Assembly (NCBI GenBank): GCA_035946625.1
Contig: DASYZE010000003.1
Span: forward strand, 1 to 64,000
DNA length: 64,000 nucleotides
Origin: DASYXZ01 sp035946625
Lineage (GTDB): Bacteria > Acidobacteriota > Terriglobia > UBA7540
Direction: 5' to 3'
The notes below the pieces were generated by a model. That model did no database searches. It worked only from the letters and a program-made list of their open reading frames with translations, and had not been told where the DNA came from. Shown piece by piece: positions 46,339 to 54,684 of the stretch (position 1 is the stretch's first letter; each line of letters opens with the position of its first letter). The translations under genes and the position numbers were made by a program.

Positions 46339-46731
46339 TTATCCAAATCGCGCCCAATGGCGATATGCTTCAATTCATTCGGACCCTGTGGGTCGCGGGT
46401 TGGGCAACGGCAGCTCCAAGATCGGTAGCTTCTGTTTCAACCCGCTACGCTCGCAGATCGCCACAATCCGATCTTCGCTCGTGATGTGAACCCCTATCAC
46501 CGTCACCGCAACCCCGAGAACCTCCGTCTCAAAGGGAAGGTTGAGATTCTCCTCGATCATGGTGTAAAGCCCCGTGGCCTGCTCCGACTCGTTATAACAA
46601 TCGACAGTCGCTTCTTCCACCAGCCGGTCCAGTTTGGATCTGCTTAATTTCGGCTGGGTAGGCCCCTTCTTTGCAGATGCCTGGCGCCGACAACGAAGAA
46701 AAGGCCTGTGCTTGATGTGCTGTTTCAGCAT
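46339..46731 (-). pseudogene. 'Calcium-binding' family gene truncated by TGA
   Basis: The open part (46375-46731, 118 codons) has the family core SKLDRLVEEATVDCYNESEQ, then TGLYTMIEENLNLPFETEVL and KLPILELPLPNPRPTGSE. At 46375-46377 a TGA stands where relatives, as I recall them, have Trp. The same frame continues past it as IEAYRHWARFG to a TAA at 46339-46341, which is the expected C-terminus. So a TGG-to-TGA change has removed about 11 residues. The family is often annotated as calcium-binding; its function is not established. A 42-bp repeat lies two bases upstream of the ATG. The first ~28 residues are not family-like. Confidence 0.7.
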
Positions 46732-46732
46732 G

Positions 46733-46774
46733 GAATGTCAGTTAGACGTTTCTCGACTAGCGAAAAATATTTGG
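46733..46774 (+). repeat. 42-bp direct repeat, copy 1
   Basis: The core is TTTCTCGACTAGCGAAAAAT followed by ATTTGG. It is identical at 37 of 42 positions to copy 3 (50000-50041), in the same orientation, and sits immediately upstream of the broken 'calcium-binding' gene. Confidence 0.8.
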
Positions 46775-46817
46775 GTCTAGGCTGGCAAGGATGACTCCAG
46801 TACGCCTCCGGTAGAGG

Positions 46818-46859
46818 AAATGTCAGCTAGAGCTTTCTCGACTGGTGAAAAATATTTGG
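46818..46859 (+). repeat. 42-bp direct repeat, copy 2
   Basis: The core is CTTTCTCGACTGGTGAAAAA followed by TATTTGG. It is identical at 38 of 42 positions to copy 3. Copies 1 and 2 start 85 bases apart in the gap between the broken gene and the ABC permease. Confidence 0.8.
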
Positions 46860-46940
46860 CATCGTCCTTCTTGCAGCCGCAGACAACTTACCTTCGCTCC
46901 CTCCCGTTAACATCAAATGCTGTGGCGCAAAGCAGATGAG

Positions 46941-49598
46941 TTACTCGTAACGCAGCGCCACCATAGGATCGACCTTGGTGGCTCGGCGCGCGGGAATGTA
47001 GCAGGCGAGCAGCGCCACAGCGACGGCGATGATGATAGCGACCGCGTAACTGAACGGATCTGTTAGCGAAACGCCGTAAATGAGTTGGGACATTAGTCGG
47101 GACGCGGCCAAAGCCCCCGCCAGGCCCACAACAGCCCCCGCTCCACTCAAACGCACGCCCTGCGTGAAGACGAGCCTGAGAATATCATTCCGTCTAGCGC
47201 CAAGCGCCAAGCGCACGCCGATTTCATGCGTGCGGCGACTAACAAGATAAGCTACTGTAGCGAACAGACCCACTGCTGCCAGAAACATTCCAAGGATACT
47301 CAGACCTGTAAGTAATTGCGCCATTGAGCGTTCCGGCGCAAGGATCTCCTGCGTGTATTCTCTGAACGTCACCGCATTGACGATGGGAAGATGTGGATCG
47401 ACAGCCGCCGCTGCTTTCAGGATACCAGGGAGGTAGGACCGGGGATCACCGACTGTTTCAACAAACAGCACGCATTCGAACGAGAATTCTTGGGTGAACG
47501 GAAGGAAAAGATAAGGTTCGGTTGTCTCATGAAGGTTGCGGTACTTCCCGCTCTCCACGACTCCCACAATCTGGTAACGTTTCATCTCGATTCGGATAGA
47601 TCTTCCCACGGGATTTTGACCAGGCCAGAATCTTCGCGCCATATCGCCATTGATGATGACGACCGGAGCTGTGGATGGCAAATCGAACTCGTTGAAATCC
47701 CGTCCCTTCTCAATGCGGTCGCCTATTGTGGCAAAGAAGTTCGGGGCGATAATATTGTAGCGAATGTTGAAATGGTCAGTTCCGGGAGGCGGCAGCACTC
47801 CGGGAATGACCATCGCCTGTGTTTCCCCACTTTCGGCTTCTGTCAACGGAGGCCGCCGGGCATAGCTGACGCGCACTGCCCCCGGAATGGATTCCACGCG
47901 AGCCGCCAATGCACGATAAAGAGCGCCAGCTTGGGCTTGGTCATAACCGTACAGCATGGGCGGCGCCACGGAGAGCATCGCCACATTCTTCTTCGAGTCA
48001 AATCCGGGGTAGATGGCTTGGCTGTACAGCAAGCTGCGCAGCAACAGAGCCGAACCTGCCAGAAGGACCACCGATAGCGCGATTTCACCGCACACGAGCA
48101 AACTGCGCAGTGGCAGCCGCACCGTCATGGGTTTTCGGATCTCACCTTTGAGAGCAGCAGTCAAGTCGCCCTTCACGGCACGAAGCGCCGGCGCGAGTCC
48201 GAAGATCAGAGTCGAGAAGAGTGAAATAGCCGTGGTGAACAGGAGCACCCGGCTATCAAGCCTGAGATTCATATCCGAAAGGGCGGGTAAGAGTGTGGGC
48301 CCCAGCCTTATAAGCCACGTTGCCAGCAAGACCCCTAGGGCCCCTCCCGCTACGGACAAGAGAAGCCCTTCGGTCAGAAGCTGGTTCATCAGGCGTCGCC
48401 GTCCCGCGCCCAACGCCCGGCGCATCGCGATCTCGCGCTGCCGCCGCTCCATTCGTGCCAACAGCAGAATGGCGACATTGGCACAGGAAATCAGCAGAAC
48501 AAGACCCGCCATGGCCATCAAGTAGATTCCCGTCTCCATTCCTTGGTGCGCCCGCTCGGAGGTAGGTCGAACCAGGAATGTGATGCCCTGGTTTGTGGCA
48601 GGAGAAGCTAGCGCCAGCCGTTTGGCGAGGACGTCAAGCTGCATGCGTACTTCACTGAGTTGGGCGCCCGGGCGTAGGTACCCGGCCAGCCGAAACCAGC
48701 GGTTGTCGCGGGCAGCATCCCACCGATCCTCACCCGGAACCATCGTTTCCCACCCCTCCTTGGTGAGCCAGATGTCGGGAGGCCCTACCGACCGCAGCCC
48801 GCAAAAGGCCTGGGGAGCTATCCCGATCACCGTGAATTCTTTTCCGTCGAGGATGATCGCCTTGCCGGGCAGTGAGGGGTCGCCGCCGAAGTAGTGTTGC
48901 CAAAAATTGTAGCCTACCATCACGGATTGGCCTTCGGCCGAAGCCTCCTCTGGCTGCGGTAAGAAAATGCGCCCCCGCAGAGCCCTTACGCCCAGCGCCG
49001 CGAAGTAGTTGTGCGAGATCACTTCGACGGACAGCTCCTGGCCCAAACGCTGACCGTCGCTGCTCACGAAAGCTCCCCGCTCGCCATAAGCTACAACGTC
49101 GGAGAATGCGCTGACTTGCTGGCGCATGTCGAGGTAATCAAGATAAGACGAAAGGGAAGAATCAGGCTCTTTGACCCGCTCCGTTGTAACCATGGCCAAG
49201 CGCGCGGGATCTTTCACCGGCCAAGGCCGCAGAAGCTCGCTATCCACGATGCTGAAAATCGCGGAGTTAGCGCCGATGCCTAGAGCCAGAGAGAGGGCGG
49301 CCACTACTGTAAAGGCCCGAGTCCTCCTGAGAGACCGCAGGCCGTAGCGAATGTCCTGCGAAAATGTTTCCAGCATCGATTCCCAACCTGCGCTGCGAAT
49401 CTCTTCTTTCACCGCGTCCACGCTGCCCATTTCCACCCGCGCCACGCGCAGAGCTTCTTCTCGGCTCATCCCGGAGCGAATCTTGTCTTTCACCGCGGCA
49501 TCCAGATAGCCATGAAGCTCCTCATCCATCTCGCGTTCGACTTGGTCCCTTTGGAATAAGGCCCGGAGCCCGGCCCAGAGATTTCGTAGCGGAGACAT
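46941..49598 (-). CDS. Acidobacterial-type duplicated ABC permease (MacB/FtsX, ADOP)
   Basis: I take ATG 49598 as the start, six bases after AGGAGG; an upstream in-frame start adds 12 residues. The 885-residue protein has an N-terminal cytoplasmic segment (about 5-65, EREMDEELHGYLDAAVKDKI), then two MacB_PCD plus FtsX units. Typical pieces are LRRTRAFTVVAALSLALGIG, LISCANVAILLLARMERRQR, REIAMRRALGAGRRRL, and the second-unit EIGVRLALGARRNDILRLVF. It ends PARRATKVDPMVALRYE. It is the permease without an adjacent ATPase gene ('orphan'), usual for this family. It follows padR by 10 bases, so PadR probably represses the pair. Transport substrate is unknown. Confidence 0.93.
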   Translation of the reverse strand: MSPLRNLWAGLRALFQRDQVEREMDEELHGYLDAAVKDKIRSGMSREEALRVARVEMGSVDAVKEEIRSAGWESMLETFSQDIRYGLRSLRRTRAFTVVAALSLALGIGANSAIFSIVDSELLRPWPVKDPARLAMVTTERVKEPDSSLSSYLDYLDMRQQVSAFSDVVAYGERGAFVSSDGQRLGQELSVEVISHNYFAALGVRALRGRIFLPQPEEASAEGQSVMVGYNFWQHYFGGDPSLPGKAIILDGKEFTVIGIAPQAFCGLRSVGPPDIWLTKEGWETMVPGEDRWDAARDNRWFRLAGYLRPGAQLSEVRMQLDVLAKRLALASPATNQGITFLVRPTSERAHQGMETGIYLMAMAGLVLLISCANVAILLLARMERRQREIAMRRALGAGRRRLMNQLLTEGLLLSVAGGALGVLLATWLIRLGPTLLPALSDMNLRLDSRVLLFTTAISLFSTLIFGLAPALRAVKGDLTAALKGEIRKPMTVRLPLRSLLVCGEIALSVVLLAGSALLLRSLLYSQAIYPGFDSKKNVAMLSVAPPMLYGYDQAQAGALYRALAARVESIPGAVRVSYARRPPLTEAESGETQAMVIPGVLPPPGTDHFNIRYNIIAPNFFATIGDRIEKGRDFNEFDLPSTAPVVIINGDMARRFWPGQNPVGRSIRIEMKRYQIVGVVESGKYRNLHETTEPYLFLPFTQEFSFECVLFVETVGDPRSYLPGILKAAAAVDPHLPIVNAVTFREYTQEILAPERSMAQLLTGLSILGMFLAAVGLFATVAYLVSRRTHEIGVRLALGARRNDILRLVFTQGVRLSGAGAVVGLAGALAASRLMSQLIYGVSLTDPFSYAVAIIIAVAVALLACYIPARRATKVDPMVALRYE

Positions 49599-49608
49599 GA
49601 CGAACCTC

Positions 49609-49905
49609 CTACGATACTTCCATAATTCTTGCAATGGCCGCGATCTGTTTTCCCCATGCGTCGGTTTCGGTCTTCAATTGCCTGCGCCCACGCTCGGTGA
49701 GGCTGTAATACTTAGCGCGCCGATTGTTCTCCGTCGGGCGCCATTCCGGCCTTATCCATCCCGCGCGCTCAAGGCGAAGGAAGGCGGGAAACAACGAGCC
49801 CGGATTAATGCGAAACACGCCCTTGCTGATCTGCTCGATCCGAAGTGCGATGCCGTAACCGTGCATCGGCTCCAGAGCTAAGGTTCTCAGGATGAGCATG
49901 TCCAA
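49609..49905 (-). CDS. PadR-family regulator, N-terminus interrupted by TAA
   Basis: The product is a winged-helix PadR repressor: DMLILRTLALEPMHGYGIAL, PGSLFPAFLRLERAGWI, NNRRAKYYSLTERGRRQL. PadR proteins pair with ADOP permeases. Translation from TTG 49905 (AAGG four bases upstream) or ATG 49899 yields 98 or 96 residues. The natural start is ATG 49941, with AGGAGAG upstream and a good promoter. It opens MADSSTDLV and then meets TAA at 49912-49914, exactly where relatives carry Lys in the KGTLDMLIL motif. One base change (AAA to TAA) explains this. The remaining frame is intact, so an active N-terminally trimmed repressor is possible. Confidence 0.8.
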   Translation of the reverse strand: MDMLILRTLALEPMHGYGIALRIEQISKGVFRINPGSLFPAFLRLERAGWIRPEWRPTENNRRAKYYSLTERGRRQLKTETDAWGKQIAAIARIMEVS

Positions 49906-49968
49906 CGTGCCTTAGACAAGGTCCGTAGAGCTATCAGCCATTAGTCTCTCCTATAGATTGCCGAGATT

Positions 49969-49996
49969 AGAATACGCCGTCCCTCTAGATTGTCAA
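49969..49996 (-). promoter_or_regulatory. Strong promoter of padR and the ABC permease
   Basis: On the minus strand TTGACA (49991-49996), a 16-base spacer and TATTCT (49969-49974). The expected transcription start is about 20 bases before ATG 49941, which carries AGGAGAG. The -35 box begins four bases from the third 42-bp repeat. Confidence 0.65.
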
Positions 49997-49999
49997 GGG

Positions 50000-50041
50000 G
50001 AATGTCAGCCAGACTTTTCTCGACTGGTGAAAAATATTTGG
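50000..50041 (+). repeat. 42-bp direct repeat, copy 3
   Basis: The core is TTTTCTCGACTGGTGAAAAA followed by TATTTGG. With copies 1 and 2 it brackets the permease-padR module (46.9-49.94 kb). It is adjacent to the padR promoter. Confidence 0.8.
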
Positions 50042-50277
50042 TACACCTCGTGCCTAGCTCTCTGAACACTTGAGCTTGGCGGTTCTTTGTGTACCTTTTC
50101 TTTTCCCCATCCAAGTCGCCTTTTGTGCTCGCGTGATTGACCCTTCTCTACCCAACAAAGGATTATAACTTGAATCCGGCGCGCCATAACGGCCCGGAGC
50201 GGGGTCGCGCTGATCCGGCAGCGGCGGGCTTGCGCGGTTCAAACTCCCACCTTCGTATTTTGATTACCGCCTCCTGA

Positions 50278-50550
50278 TCGCACGAAGAACCCGATGAAGC
50301 CACGGCCGCCGACCGACGGGCGCACTTGAATGCCGAGGCGTCCCATTGGCACTTGTGGCGGGTGACTTCGGACATTGTCGATCGAGCCAGGCGTCCGTTT
50401 CCCGCCGAACCCGTCCGCGCTCTTGAGGCGATTCACCTGGCGTCGGCGCTGGCGGTACGTTCGGTTGTGCACGGGGTGGAGCTCCTGAGTCTTGATGATC
50501 GCATTCGCCGCGCCGGAGCGCAGCTCGGATTCCGACTTCAACCAAACTGA
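50278..50550 (+). pseudogene. C-terminal fragment of a PIN-domain toxin (VapC-like)
   Basis: An open stretch of 90 codons begins after an in-frame TGA. It includes WHLWRVTSDIVDRARRPFPA, then AIHLASALAVRS and LLSLDDRIRRAGAQLGF, which is the second half of a PIN ribonuclease domain. The N-terminal half with the first catalytic Asp is absent. The third acidic position reads LEAIHLA in place of the usual LDAIHLA. No antitoxin gene is visible. The fragment sits between the padR module and the phoH operon promoter and is probably dead. Confidence 0.6.
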
Positions 50551-50635
50551 GCTCTTTGCAGGGCGACGACCACTCGCGTCGGGCGTCGAACCGGATCGGA
50601 TTCCAAATGATACCGCCGCCATTCAGCCGCGCCGC

Positions 50636-50664
50636 TTGACTTCCACCTTGCCGTGCGCTAATCT
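50636..50664 (+). promoter_or_regulatory. Promoter of the phoH-ybeY-corC-era operon
   Basis: TTGACT (50636-50641), a 17-base spacer and TAATCT (50659-50664), followed by a leader of about 115 bases before the phoH ATG at 50785. Confidence 0.6.
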
Positions 50665-50784
50665 GTTATTTCCTTGATGATTACATCTTCGCCGTTCATG
50701 GCCGTCGCGCTTTCTCCGTTTGACTTCCCGACAGGTGCGTGTTAATTCCGTGATCGAAGCACTGAACCGAGGTTTTCGGTCCTC

Positions 50785-51777
50785 ATGAAGACCAGTGTGA
50801 AAATCGGGAAGGGCGTCAAGGAGCTGTTCGGCACGTTCGATGAGAACTTGAAGCTGCTTGAAAGTTGCCTGAAGGTTTCCACCCATCTCCGCGACGAAAC
50901 GCTGGACATTGAAGGCGCGGAAGGCAACGTGAATCGCGCCCAGCGGGTGGTGCAGGACTATACCGAACTCACGGAGAACGGAACCCACTTTGATCCGGCC
51001 GAGGTGCAGGCCTTTCTGCGCATATTATGCGAGGACCCGGGCTCAACCCTCAAGAGCCTGGTGGAGGCGGGGCGGCCACGAACTTTTGGTAAAAAGACGA
51101 TCTCACCCAAGAGCCTCAACCAGCGCCGGTATGTGGATGCCATTGAAACGCACGACATGGTTTTTGGCATCGGACCCTCGGGAACGGGGAAGACATATCT
51201 CGCCGTGGCCATGGCCGTGGATGCGCTTCTTACCAAGGAAGTGAGCCGGATTATTCTGGCGCGGCCGGCGGTGGAGGCGGGCGAGCGCCTGGGATTCCTG
51301 CCCGGAACCCTTCAGGATAAAATCAACCCCTATCTGCGGCCGCTCTACGACGCGCTTTACGACGTGCTGGACCCCGATCGCGTGGAGCGTTACGTGGAGA
51401 AGTCGATTATTGAAATCGCGCCCATCGCCTTCATGCGCGGGCGGACGCTGAATGACGCTTTCGTGATTCTCGACGAAGCGCAAAACACCACCAGCGAGCA
51501 GATGAAAATGTTCCTTACCCGGCTGGGATTCAATTCCAAAGCCGTGGTGACCGGCGACGTCACTCAGGTTGATTTGCCGAGCGGGCGGCGCTCCGGCTTG
51601 ATTGAAGCCATTGAGGTGGTGCAGCGCGTGGCGGGCATCAGCTTTATTTATTTTACCGAGCGCGATGTGGTCCGCCACAGCCTGGTGCAACGGATTATCC
51701 GCGCTTACGAAGAGTTCGACCAGTTACGCTCGCCGGAGGGTAGGCAGGAACGCACCACGACCAACCCGGATGCTTGA
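50785..51777 (+). CDS. phoH: PhoH-family ATPase
   Basis: The 330-residue length matches PhoH-like proteins linked to ybeY. An N-terminal domain (about 1-100, LFGTFDENLKLLESCLKV) resembles the KH-like start of this family. The PhoH P-loop core follows: FGIGPSGTGKTYLAVAMAVD (Walker A, about 128-147), RPAVEAGERLGFLPG, and ILDEAQNTTSEQMKMFLTRL (Walker B, about 228-247), then VVTGDVTQVDLP. PhoH proteins are thought to act in RNA metabolism together with YbeY. It opens the operon phoH-ybeY-corC-era. The GTG or ATG options further in are less complete. Confidence 0.94.
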   Translation: MKTSVKIGKGVKELFGTFDENLKLLESCLKVSTHLRDETLDIEGAEGNVNRAQRVVQDYTELTENGTHFDPAEVQAFLRILCEDPGSTLKSLVEAGRPRTFGKKTISPKSLNQRRYVDAIETHDMVFGIGPSGTGKTYLAVAMAVDALLTKEVSRIILARPAVEAGERLGFLPGTLQDKINPYLRPLYDALYDVLDPDRVERYVEKSIIEIAPIAFMRGRTLNDAFVILDEAQNTTSEQMKMFLTRLGFNSKAVVTGDVTQVDLPSGRRSGLIEAIEVVQRVAGISFIYFTERDVVRHSLVQRIIRAYEEFDQLRSPEGRQERTTTNPDA

Positions 51778-51840
51778 GTTCGTGTCCAGGCGCTGAAATG
51801 GGGATGCGATCGTTGCGCGCCCGGAAGCTTATTTCTTACC

Positions 51841-52365
51841 GTGGAGCCAATGATCGTAAACAGGCAGAATCAGATTCGCCTTGACCTTGGTGCAACCAGG
51901 AAATTTGTGGGGCAATTGCGAAAGCGCTTGCTACTCGGGCGGGGCGATTTTAATGTTTGCCTTGTAGAAGACAGGGTCATTGCTGCGCTGAACGCTACCT
52001 ATCGAGGAAATGCGCACCCGACGGATGTCCTTTCTTTCCCTTGGACGGCGGGGAATGGAAAAAAACGGAGAACTTTAAAAAATACTTTTCTAAGCAGCGC
52101 GTTACGGGCGAAGGACACGCGGAGAAAAACGGGCCGCTTTTCGTGCGAAATTGAAAGGCGCGAATTTTCAAACTTCCTGGGCGACATAGTGATCTCGGTG
52201 GAAACGGCGCGACGAAATGCGCGGATGGAGGGTCACTCTGTTGCGCGCGAAATCCGCTGGCTGATTCTTCACGGCGCTCTGCACCTGCTTGGATACGATC
52301 ATGAAAGCGACGGCGGTGTTATGACGGAGCTTGAACATAAATTGCGGGCGCGGATGAAGATGTAA
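51841..52365 (+). CDS. ybeY: Endoribonuclease YbeY
   Basis: YbeY is a zinc-dependent single-strand endoribonuclease needed for 16S rRNA 3'-end maturation and ribosome quality control. The 174-residue protein has ALNATYRGNAHPTDVLSFPW, LGDIVISVETARRNA and the metal motif HGALHLLGYDHE (HGxLHLxGYDH). Start is GTG 51841 or, more conventionally, ATG 51850. Between SFPW and FLGDIVIS lies a ~40-residue Lys/Arg-rich segment, longer than the usual 10-15 residues, encoded by noticeably AT-rich DNA (about 52050-52170). The catalytic part is intact. It follows phoH by about 65 bases. Confidence 0.93.
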   Translation: MEPMIVNRQNQIRLDLGATRKFVGQLRKRLLLGRGDFNVCLVEDRVIAALNATYRGNAHPTDVLSFPWTAGNGKKRRTLKNTFLSSALRAKDTRRKTGRFSCEIERREFSNFLGDIVISVETARRNARMEGHSVAREIRWLILHGALHLLGYDHESDGGVMTELEHKLRARMKM

Positions 52366-52505
52366 CCCGGGAGCATGTAAGGGAGTCGGATTGTGGATTG
52401 GGTCGCAAGTCCGGAACGGCCTCAAATTGGAAACCGTCTTGTGGGATCGCGATTCAAGTTGAGGAAGCGCGACTCTGGACCGACAAACCAAAATCCCAAT
52501 TACCC

Positions 52506-53804
52506 ATGACGATCGTGGTAACCATCCTTTGGGTTTGTCTGCTGGCCGCGTTGGTGGGCGCGGGCGCGGTGGCATCTTACTTGCGTCTTCTGATGCGCCG
52601 CCTGAGCCCTGTCGCCGGCCGCAAGCTTTTTCAGGTGAGCGCAGGTCGTAAGGTCCAGGCGGACCGGGAGCGGGTGGGCATTTCAATTTCCGCTTTGCAC
52701 GGCGCCGCGATGGCCCTATTTGCCGTGGGTCTGACGGGCTTTTTAGTCGTGCGGGGGCCGGACCACCTGGTGGGAGACTTGGGTATTTCTTTGTTGATTG
52801 TACTGGGGGTGATTGCGATTTTTGATCAACTGATTCCGTTCAGTTTGGTGGCCCGCCATGACGATCCGGAAGTGATCTTGAAGCGCTGGATGCCCTTCCT
52901 GCGCCAAGCTATCTTTATGGCTCTGCCCCTGACTTTTCCGGTTTTAGTTTCCACCTCCATCGGCCGCCTGCTGGAGTCGCCCGATCAAAAACCGGAGCCG
53001 CCCAACCCCCAGGATGAGCTGCAGGAGCTGATCGAAGCGGGTGAACAAGAGGGTCTGATCGGCAAGGGAGAGGGCGCGATGCTCCAGTCAGTGGTGGAGT
53101 TCACTGATAAAGTGGTGCGCGGTGTCATGACGCCCCGACCTGAAATTGCTGCTCTTGAAATCAATTCTTCGGTGGACGATTTGCGCGCGCTCTTCCGTCT
53201 AAAAAGACAGACTCGTTATCCGGTCTATTCAGGGCAGCTCGACCATATTGAAGGCATGGTGAGCATGCAAAGTTTGATGGAGATGCCGCCTGAGGAACAA
53301 TCTAAAACCACCCTTCGCTCCCTGATTCGGCCCGTGCCTTTTGTTCCGGAGACCAAGCCGATCCACGAACTGCTGAAAGAATTGCAGCAATCTACCACTC
53401 AACTGGCCATGGTCATCGATGAATATGGCAGCGTCTCCGGGCTCGTGACCATCGAAGACTTGCTGGAAGAAATTGTGGGTGATATCCGCGACGAAGTGGA
53501 CCCGCACGCACACGATATCGTCAAGGAACCAGCGGGAACCTATTTGATTGCCGGGCATACCGAGTTGGCCCAGGTGGCGGATCAATTTCGCATTGAGTTT
53601 GACGCCCAGGACTACTCCACCGTGGCTGGATTGATGCTGGCGCAGCTGGGTCACGTTCCCTCACCGGGCGAAAGAGTGGAGATGGGCGGCGCCACTTTTG
53701 AAGTCCTGGATGCGGACCAGCGCACGGTTCTCAAGGTCCGTCTGAAAATTCCGGCGCCGTCGCCGGCCAAATCTCCAACCCATGCCCAACCCGGAAATCC
53801 ATAA
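52506..53804 (+). CDS. CorC/HlyC-type membrane protein with CBS pair
   Basis: From ATG 52506 the protein has 432 residues; upstream in-frame starts add 36 non-family residues. Four hydrophobic helices (within about 1-175, TIVVTILWVCLLAALVGAGA to AIFMALPLTFPVLVSTS) correspond to a CNNM-like membrane region. An acidic helix follows (LQELIEAGEQEGLIGKGEGA), then two CBS domains (about 210-340, VMTPRPEIAALEINSS, MVIDEYGSVSGLVTIEDLLE) and the C-terminal CorC_HlyC domain (about 355-425). The family is tied to Mg/Co efflux or haemolysin annotation. The C-terminus overlaps era by 23 bases, showing tight coupling. A classical RBS is not visible. Confidence 0.88.
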   Translation: MTIVVTILWVCLLAALVGAGAVASYLRLLMRRLSPVAGRKLFQVSAGRKVQADRERVGISISALHGAAMALFAVGLTGFLVVRGPDHLVGDLGISLLIVLGVIAIFDQLIPFSLVARHDDPEVILKRWMPFLRQAIFMALPLTFPVLVSTSIGRLLESPDQKPEPPNPQDELQELIEAGEQEGLIGKGEGAMLQSVVEFTDKVVRGVMTPRPEIAALEINSSVDDLRALFRLKRQTRYPVYSGQLDHIEGMVSMQSLMEMPPEEQSKTTLRSLIRPVPFVPETKPIHELLKELQQSTTQLAMVIDEYGSVSGLVTIEDLLEEIVGDIRDEVDPHAHDIVKEPAGTYLIAGHTELAQVADQFRIEFDAQDYSTVAGLMLAQLGHVPSPGERVEMGGATFEVLDADQRTVLKVRLKIPAPSPAKSPTHAQPGNP

Positions 53805-54684
53805 ATTCGGTTACGTTGCCATCGTGGGGAGGCCCAACGCCGGCAAGAGCACGCTCATCAATGCCCTGGTGGGGGCCAAAGTCTCCATCGTCACCGCGGT
53901 ACCGCAAACCACGCGCAACCGCATCCTGGGCATTGTGAATCGGCCCGGCGCGCAAATTGTTTTCATGGACACGCCCGGCATCCATAAGCCACTTTCCCGC
54001 CTTAACAACCAGATGATGCGCTATGTTCGCGCCGCCCTCGCAGATCGTGATCTGGCGGTGTTGATTGTGGATGCTGCTTCGAAATTCGGGAAGGGCGATG
54101 AGTTCACTCTGCAACTACTGAAGGAATATTCGCCCAAGACCATTCTTCTGTTAAACAAAATTGATCGAATGGCCAAGCCGCGCCTTCTGCCGCTGATTGA
54201 CCGCTATTCGAAGCTCCACGAATTCGAAGAAATCTTTCCCATTTCGGCGCGCAGTGGCGATGGTTTGGAGGAGTTACTGCATGCCGTCATCGCGCGTCTT
54301 CCCGAGGGGCCCGCCCTGTATCCCGAGGAAATGTACACGGACCAGCCGGAGCGTTTTCTGGCGGCGGAAATCATACGGGAAAAAGTGATTCAGCAAACGC
54401 AGCAGGAAATGCCTTATGTAACCGCGGTGCTGATCGACGAGTTTCACGCATCGGAAGCACTGACTCGAATTCATTCGACCATCGTGGTGGAAAGGGAATC
54501 GCAGAAGCCTATAGTGATTGGGGCTGGCGGACATCGCATTAAAGAAATTGGGACGGTGGCGCGACAAGAGCTCGAGAAGTTATTTCCGCCCAAGGTTTTC
54601 CTGGAGCTGTTCGTGAAAGTGCAACCCAACTGGCGTGACAATCAAGGGATGGTGGCCGAGCTTGACTATCGAGGCGAAGAGTAG
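53782..54684 (+). CDS. era: GTPase Era
   Basis: Era is a KH-domain GTPase that binds the 3' end of 16S rRNA during 30S assembly. The 300-residue protein has G1 GRPNAGKST (about 16-24), the switch TTRNR, G3 DTPGIHKP, G4 NKID and G5 SARSGDG, then the KH domain with IGAGGHRIKEIGTVARQELE and a C-terminal FVKVQPNWRDN. Length is normal. Its start lies 23 bases inside corC. With ybeY and phoH it forms the conserved rRNA-processing operon. Nothing essential is missing. Confidence 0.97.
   Translation: MPNPEIHKFGYVAIVGRPNAGKSTLINALVGAKVSIVTAVPQTTRNRILGIVNRPGAQIVFMDTPGIHKPLSRLNNQMMRYVRAALADRDLAVLIVDAASKFGKGDEFTLQLLKEYSPKTILLLNKIDRMAKPRLLPLIDRYSKLHEFEEIFPISARSGDGLEELLHAVIARLPEGPALYPEEMYTDQPERFLAAEIIREKVIQQTQQEMPYVTAVLIDEFHASEALTRIHSTIVVERESQKPIVIGAGGHRIKEIGTVARQELEKLFPPKVFLELFVKVQPNWRDNQGMVAELDYRGEE

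Noticed and set aside
45951..46484. A 177-codon plus-strand frame
   Set aside because: It crosses REP elements and the antisense strand of the broken 'calcium-binding' gene.
46375..49914. Stop-codon recoding as the reason for two in-frame stops
   Set aside because: One is TGA and the other TAA, and both codons end normal genes throughout the window, so recoding is unlikely.
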